From JBHJGS01 sp050331575 (GTDB lineage: Bacteria; Pseudomonadota; Alphaproteobacteria; Sphingomonadales; Rhodothalassiaceae): DNA of 16,993 nt. How positions within the stretch are numbered: the stretch's first letter is position 1; each line of letters starts with the position of its first letter. The notes beneath the pieces are model-generated. The model saw only the letters and a program-made list of their open reading frames with translations. It did no database searches and had not been told where the DNA came from. The stretch spans positions 1 to 16,993 of the forward strand of contig JBHJGS010000071.1 of assembly GCA_050331575.1 (NCBI GenBank), read 5' to 3'. The translations under genes were made by a program, and so were the position numbers. Below, piece by piece: positions 13,363-16,993 of the stretch.

Positions 13363-13617
13363 TTATTCCGCCGGCTGCTTGCCCGCGGCCGGGGCGCCAT
13401 AGCCGCGGCGTTCGGCGTCCAGGGCGGAGATCCAGGCTGGAACGCGCCGCACCGGAGCGTCCGAAGGAGCTCGGCGGAACGGCTCACTCAAGCCCGGGGT
13501 CAGCCAGAAGGCCAGCAAGGCACCCGCCACGATACCGACCGGGGCATTGCCGGCCGCACCGCCCAGGAGCATGCAGATGAACAAGATCAGGGCAAAAACG
13601 AAACTGGCCAGAAACAT
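13363..13617 (-). CDS. Hypothetical two-helix membrane protein, 84 residues
   Basis: This small protein has two hydrophobic segments, about residues 2-21 (FLASFVFALILFICMLLGGA) and 27-41 (VGIVAGALLAFWLTP). A cytoplasm-like basic and proline-containing tail follows (RRAPSDAPVRR). A purine-rich AAGG lies about ten bases before the ATG. I recognise no family. It ends 91 bp from the convergent thiSG gene and starts 83 bp downstream of the VOC gene on the same strand, so it may be read from the VOC promoter or its own. The well-formed membrane segments and the clear start argue that it is real; expression is untested. Confidence 0.55.
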   Translation of the reverse strand: MFLASFVFALILFICMLLGGAAGNAPVGIVAGALLAFWLTPGLSEPFRRAPSDAPVRRVPAWISALDAERRGYGAPAAGKQPAE

Positions 13618-13700
13618 GGCACGCGACCTTTGATGTCATTCCATAGCGACGAGCATAGCGTGTGCGGGCGCAAAGGCAAGACCGGCCCAAACACAAATGC

Positions 13701-14483
13701 TCACGCCGCCGCCATCTGCATCACGGTAAACACCGCGCCCTGGGCATCGCTGATGACGCAAAAGCGACCCTGGTCAATCTCGATCACCGGGGTATGGGTC
13801 TTGCCGCCCAGATCCGGCAGATGCGCCAGGATCGCATCCAGGTCGGCGACGGCGAAATAGACCATCCAGTGCGCCGGCATATCGCCCCACTCCTCGGTCA
13901 TCTGCAAGATGCCGCCGATTGCCTCGCCGTCCTGCTCGATCAGCTTATACTGGCCCGGAGCGGCGGGATTGTCAGCAAACGTCCATCCGAATAACGCGCC
14001 GTAGAAGGTCATCGCCCGGTCCATGGCGCGCACATTCAGCTCGTTCCAGCACAGGGAGAACGGCTCGCAGGTCAAATCCGCGCCGATATGCTGCTTGGCC
14101 TGCCACAGGCTGAAGGCCGCCCCCTCAGGATCGGTGCACACCGCCATCCATCCAGCTTCCATCACCGGCATCGGCGGCATCATCACCGTGCCGCCCAGGC
14201 CGACGACCTTTTCAACGGCCGATGTGGCGTCGGCGACGGCGATATAGGTGTTCCAGGCCGCCGGCACGCCGCGCGCCTTGACCTCCTCCGGCGCCTCGCC
14301 CAGCCCGGCCACGCAGTGCTGCCCGTTCATGAACATGGCATAGGGCGGGCCGCCCTGGGTATCTTGCTCGGCGGCCTGCCAGCCGAACAAATCGGTATAG
14401 AACCGCCGCGCCTCGGCCATGCCGTGCGACATCAGGTCGACATAATTGAAACATCCGGGCGGATGGCTTGTGTGCGTCGGCAT
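13701..14483 (-). CDS. VOC-superfamily protein with two glyoxalase-like domains
   Basis: The protein has 260 residues from the ATG at 14483, chosen because AGGAG lies seven bases upstream; a longer reading from 14528 lacks such a site. It has two tandem beta-alpha-beta-beta-beta units of the vicinal oxygen chelate fold. The first (about 8-120) starts FNYVDLMSHGMAEARRFY and ends DPEGAAFSLWQ. The second (about 133-258) starts CWNELNVRAMDRAMTFYGAL and ends DAQGAVFTVMQ. The pattern resembles the CFP30B-like two-domain VOC proteins found in many bacteria. Those have uncertain substrates, and metal ligands cannot be assigned confidently here. No catabolic neighbours suggest a pathway, so the role (hydrolase, dioxygenase or resistance protein) is open. 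Confidence 0.85.
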   Translation of the reverse strand: MPTHTSHPPGCFNYVDLMSHGMAEARRFYTDLFGWQAAEQDTQGGPPYAMFMNGQHCVAGLGEAPEEVKARGVPAAWNTYIAVADATSAVEKVVGLGGTVMMPPMPVMEAGWMAVCTDPEGAAFSLWQAKQHIGADLTCEPFSLCWNELNVRAMDRAMTFYGALFGWTFADNPAAPGQYKLIEQDGEAIGGILQMTEEWGDMPAHWMVYFAVADLDAILAHLPDLGGKTHTPVIEIDQGRFCVISDAQGAVFTVMQMAAA

Positions 14484-14595
14484 GAGCGCTCTCCTAGCAA
14501 TGCGGCGGCGCGCCGCAGCATCGACCACTGTTGGTGTCGGTGCAAGGGCTGTGGTCGCATGAATGCTTCGGCGGTCCCCGGCGGGGCGCCAAGCC

Positions 14596-14620
14596 GGCCC
14601 GGCCCGGCGCGGCCCGGCTC
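14596..14620. repeat. Five 5-bp GGCNC tandem units
   Basis: GGCCC, GGCCC, GGCGC, GGCCC, GGCTC run in tandem between the kinase stop and the VOC start. The strand can fold back on itself in several registers, so it may act as a structured 3' end of the kinase transcript, but there is no T-run. The 153-bp gap between the two minus-strand genes holds no gene. Confidence 0.4.
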
Positions 14621-14636
14621 CGGTGACTTCTGACCG

Positions 14637-15824
14637 TCAACGTGTCGCCGGGACCAGCTTGTTGGGGGTGATCGGGATATCGATCTGCAGCTGCGTTCCG
14701 GTCTCGCTGTGCCAGGCGAAGCGGCTGCCGATCTGGGTCAGCAGACCGTCGATCAGCCCCAGCCCGCTGCCGCTCGCACCATCCTTGCGCTTAAGCGCAT
14801 CGCCCAGGCCTTTGCCATTGTCCGCCAGGATCAGGCGAATATGCTGGTTTTCCCGCCGCAGCCGGCTGGTCACCACCAAGGCGTGCCCGCTCGGCGCGTG
14901 CTTGATGCTGTTGGTGACGAACTCATTCACCACCAGGCCCAGATTCACCCCCAGGCTGGGATTGACCAGGATCGTGTCATGGTCGGTCTCGATCCGCACC
15001 GTGGTCGACTGGTCCTGGGCAAAAGACACGATATTGCTGGCGAGCGCGGCCAGATAACCGCCCAGGTCGATCTCGTCGACATTGGTGGAGGCGTGCAGCT
15101 GCTTATAAATCTCCTGAAGCACATCGATCTGCTTCAAGACGTCGGAGATTTCCTGTTTGGCGACCGGGTGCGCCGTGCGCCCGGCCTTCAGGCGCAACAG
15201 GCCGGTGATGACGGAGATATTGTTCATGACCCGGTGCTTCAGCTCGTCATACAGCCGTTTTTGCACCCGCAAGGCTTCGGTGAGCTGGTCATGATAGCGA
15301 TGCCGCTCCACCGCCGCGCCGACCAAATTGGCGTAGCTTTGCAGGAATTCAATATCCTCCTTGATGAACTCGCGCGGTTTTCGGCTGTCGACCTGCAACA
15401 GGCCGAAGGGTGGGCGGCCATCCTCTCCTGGGATGACCACATTGACGATCGCCTCCACGCCGTGGCGCTTCAGAAAATCGGCATAGTCGAATCGATCTTC
15501 TTCCTCAGCATCCTCCGAAATCGCCGGCTTGCCGGTGCGCAGGGCATAGCCTTCCGAGGAGCGCTTGACCGCGGGCACGCGCTCCTCGCCGACCACGCCG
15601 TCGCGCCAGCCATGGCCGGCGACGACCAGAAGCGTATTGTCCTCCGGCTGGAACTCCATAATCTTCGACAGGTCAGTGCCCAGGGCTGCGGCGGTCAGTT
15701 CGCAGGCCTTCTCCAGCGTCTCTTCCAGCGACGTGGCCTGCAGGGCCATGCGGCCGAACTTGATCGATGCCTCGCGCTGTTTGCGCAGCTCAGACTCGTC
15801 CTGGTCCTGATTGTCTCCAGCCAT
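14637..15824 (-). CDS. Soluble GAF-domain sensor histidine kinase, HisKA_2 type
   Basis: The protein has 395 residues from ATG 15824. That start has GGAG exactly six bases upstream, whereas the ATG at 15830 would have it directly abutting, and the longest reading (15908) has none. Residues about 25-175 form a GAF domain (from LEETLEKACELTAAAL to FLQSYANLVGAAVERH), which usually senses a small ligand or redox state. The dimerisation box is ELKHRVMNN with phosphoacceptor H197, of the HisKA_2 type, followed by NLGLVVNEFVTNSIKHA (N-box), DNGKGLG and GSGLGL (G-boxes). There is no membrane segment, so it is cytoplasmic. No response regulator is adjacent. In alphaproteobacteria such kinases often act in general stress signalling, but no phyR, nepR or ecfG is in view, so that link is inference. 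Confidence 0.9.
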   Translation of the reverse strand: MAGDNQDQDESELRKQREASIKFGRMALQATSLEETLEKACELTAAALGTDLSKIMEFQPEDNTLLVVAGHGWRDGVVGEERVPAVKRSSEGYALRTGKPAISEDAEEEDRFDYADFLKRHGVEAIVNVVIPGEDGRPPFGLLQVDSRKPREFIKEDIEFLQSYANLVGAAVERHRYHDQLTEALRVQKRLYDELKHRVMNNISVITGLLRLKAGRTAHPVAKQEISDVLKQIDVLQEIYKQLHASTNVDEIDLGGYLAALASNIVSFAQDQSTTVRIETDHDTILVNPSLGVNLGLVVNEFVTNSIKHAPSGHALVVTSRLRRENQHIRLILADNGKGLGDALKRKDGASGSGLGLIDGLLTQIGSRFAWHSETGTQLQIDIPITPNKLVPATR

Positions 15825-15830
15825 CGGCAT

Positions 15831-15834
15831 CTCC
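15831..15834 (-). promoter_or_regulatory. Shine-Dalgarno that fixes the kinase start
   Basis: GGAG on the minus strand lies six bases before ATG 15824 and directly against ATG 15830. The spacing favours the downstream ATG (MAGDNQDQ) over the upstream one (MPMAGDNQ). Confidence 0.6.
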
Positions 15835-15939
15835 AGGCGCTGATAGATCTCGGCCCGACAGCCGCGGCCGGCCCGATCAGTCTTCGCGAAGTCGGAAAGA
15901 TGGCGCAAGACCGTATCACGGGGCTGCGCACAGCGGCAA

Positions 15940-15964
15940 GCTGAACCAGCCTATGTGGCTCAGC
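15940..15964 (-). terminator. Hairpin directly after the antiporter stop codon
   Basis: GCTGA/TCAGC (15940-15944 and 15960-15964) and GCC/GGC (15949-15951 and 15957-15959) pair around the loop TATGT, with a four-base bulge ACCA on one side, making an 8-bp stem. It abuts the antiporter stop at 15965-15967 on the downstream side of that gene. No long T-run follows, so strength as an intrinsic terminator is doubtful. The rest of the gap before the kinase shows an exact palindrome CTTCGCGAAG at 15882-15891. Confidence 0.35.
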
Positions 15965-16915
15965 TCAGGCCAGCAACACCGTGACATACGCCGCATAGCC
16001 GGCCAGAAGGGCTGCGCCTTCCCAGCGGCTTATGCGGTGGCCGGTGCGCGCGAAGAAGACCAGCAGCACCGCGGTGCCAAGCAGCACCCAGATGTCGAAG
16101 CCGGCGATTTCCGGCGGCACGGCAATCGGGTGCACCGTCGCTGTGACCCCGGCGATGCCCAGAATATTGAACAGATTGCTGCCGATGACATTGCCGAAGG
16201 CGATGTCGCCATGCTTGCGGATCGCCGCCATCACCGAGGTGACCAGCTCCGGCAGCGAGGTGCCCACGGCCACCAAGGTCAGCCCGATCACGGCCTCAGA
16301 CAGGCCGGCGGCCACGGCAAGGCTCACCGCCGCGGTGACTAGCAGGTCCGCCCCGAACACCACCCCGGCGATGCCGAGGGCGGTCACGACCAGGCCGGCG
16401 ATAAGCCCGATGCGGCGCGGCGGTAGGTCAGCCACCTCCGCGGCTTCGCCGGCATAGACCCCGTCCGGCCCGCCCTTGCGCTCGGAGACATAGGTGTAGA
16501 GCGTGTAGGCCAACAGGGCGGCCAGAAACATCAGCCCGGCCCAGCGCGGGATCGCCCCGGTCAGCAGCACGGCCAGGAACAGAAGCGTCGCCAGCACCAG
16601 CACCGTGCCGTCGCGTTTCAGCGCCTTGGAACAGATGCGCAGCGGCAAGATCACCGCGCCTGCACCCAGGATCAGCAGGCTGTTGGCGATGTTGGAGCCG
16701 ATGATATTGCCCACCGCGAGGCCCGGTGCGCCGATCAGCGCGGCCTGCAGGCTGGTCACCAGCTCCGGCGTCGAGGTGCCGAAGCCTACCAGGGTCAGCC
16801 CGATCACCATGGGCGAGACCCCGAAGCGCTGCGCCACCGCCACGCTGCCTTTCACCAGCGCCTCGCCGCCTACGAGCAACAAGATCAGGCCGCCGAGCAA
16901 TTGCAGGATGGTCAT
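15965..16915 (-). CDS. Calcium/sodium antiporter, YrbG type (CaCA family)
   Basis: This 316-residue inner-membrane protein should exchange Ca2+ (or another cation) for Na+ or H+. Both inverted alpha-repeats of the CaCA family are visible: GFGTSTPELVTSLQAA with GNIIGSNIAN (44-78), and AVGTSLPELVTSVMAA with GNVIGSNLFN (216-250). The ion-binding acids are E51 and E223. About ten hydrophobic segments are expected, with a hydrophilic loop around 144-168 (SERKGGPDG) linking the halves. The length is normal for the family. GGAG lies seven bases before the ATG, and immediately beyond it is a G-rich array. The gene is probably transcribed alone; a hairpin and about 140 bp separate it from the downstream kinase. 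Confidence 0.95.
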   Translation of the reverse strand: MTILQLLGGLILLLVGGEALVKGSVAVAQRFGVSPMVIGLTLVGFGTSTPELVTSLQAALIGAPGLAVGNIIGSNIANSLLILGAGAVILPLRICSKALKRDGTVLVLATLLFLAVLLTGAIPRWAGLMFLAALLAYTLYTYVSERKGGPDGVYAGEAAEVADLPPRRIGLIAGLVVTALGIAGVVFGADLLVTAAVSLAVAAGLSEAVIGLTLVAVGTSLPELVTSVMAAIRKHGDIAFGNVIGSNLFNILGIAGVTATVHPIAVPPEIAGFDIWVLLGTAVLLVFFARTGHRISRWEGAALLAGYAAYVTVLLA

Positions 16916-16926
16916 TACAGCACTCC

Positions 16927-16980
16927 GGGGGGCTGAGGGGATCTGGGGGATCTGGGGTGGTCTAGGGGATTGTAGGGGGG
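16927..16980 (+). repeat. G-run array upstream of the antiporter gene
   Basis: Six G-runs of four to six bases occur at 16927-16932, 16937-16940, 16945-16949, 16954-16957, 16965-16968 and 16975-16980. The spacers are 4, 4, 4, 7 and 6 bases, several of them TCT-containing. Four or more such runs with loops of at most seven bases satisfy the usual G-quadruplex pattern. The G-rich strand is the template strand of the antiporter gene, whose ATG is 11 bp away. It lies near the window edge and may extend beyond it. Confidence 0.6.
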
Positions 16981-16993
16981 CTGGAGGATCTCG

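Noticed and set aside
15825..15908. Longer N-terminus for the histidine kinase
   Set aside because: The extra 28 residues lack a ribosome site and any domain, while ATG 15824 has GGAG at ideal spacing.
14709..15944. Plus-strand frame of 411 residues opposite the histidine kinase
   Set aside because: The kinase on the minus strand has the H, N and G boxes in order and a good ribosome site. The opposite frame is a shadow.

Overview
The window looks like a stretch of an alphaproteobacterial chromosome. The GC content is high, short gene overlaps are common, and two gene orders fit that class: an RlpA / D,D-carboxypeptidase / tmk / holB / metG / tatD / metallo-hydrolase block, and an aroQ-accB-accC block. 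The order or genus cannot be fixed from the sequence. Base composition and gene content change near position 1690, where a tRNA-Ser gene separates an accessory-looking left end from ordinary core genome on the right.

Left end (1 to about 1690): the window starts inside a minus-strand gene built on a 36-bp (12-residue) pentapeptide-type repeat. A possible 50-residue membrane peptide and a zinc-ribbon protein of a recurrent but uncharacterised family follow on the plus strand. No integrase or transposase is visible. These genes lie at the 3' side of tRNA-Ser(UGA), the usual site of integration for tRNA-targeting elements, so this may be the edge of an island that continues off the window.

Plus-strand core operon (1923 to 9813): eight genes run head to tail with gaps of at most 20 nt, four of the seven junctions overlapping. 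Three are envelope enzymes (MltB-type lytic transglycosylase, RlpA, D,D-carboxypeptidase). These are followed by thymidylate kinase, the DNA polymerase III delta' subunit, methionyl-tRNA synthetase, a TatD-family metal-dependent hydrolase and a PhnP-like metallo-beta-lactamase-fold hydrolase. Peptidoglycan remodelling, dTTP supply, replication and translation are thus probably co-transcribed.

Minus-strand operon (12193 to 9885): aroQ, accB and accC are packed by a 4-nt overlap and a direct stop-start junction. They supply the shikimate pathway and the biotin carboxylase half of acetyl-CoA carboxylase. Divergent from them is a single reading frame that fuses the sulfur carrier ThiS to thiazole synthase ThiG, the most mechanistically puzzling item here.

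Right end (13363 to 16915, all minus): a two-helix hypothetical membrane protein, a double-domain VOC protein, a soluble GAF-HisKA_2 sensor kinase without a neighbouring response regulator, and a YrbG-type calcium/sodium antiporter. Six runs of at least four G lie just upstream of the antiporter. No CRISPR array, rRNA gene or insertion sequence was seen.
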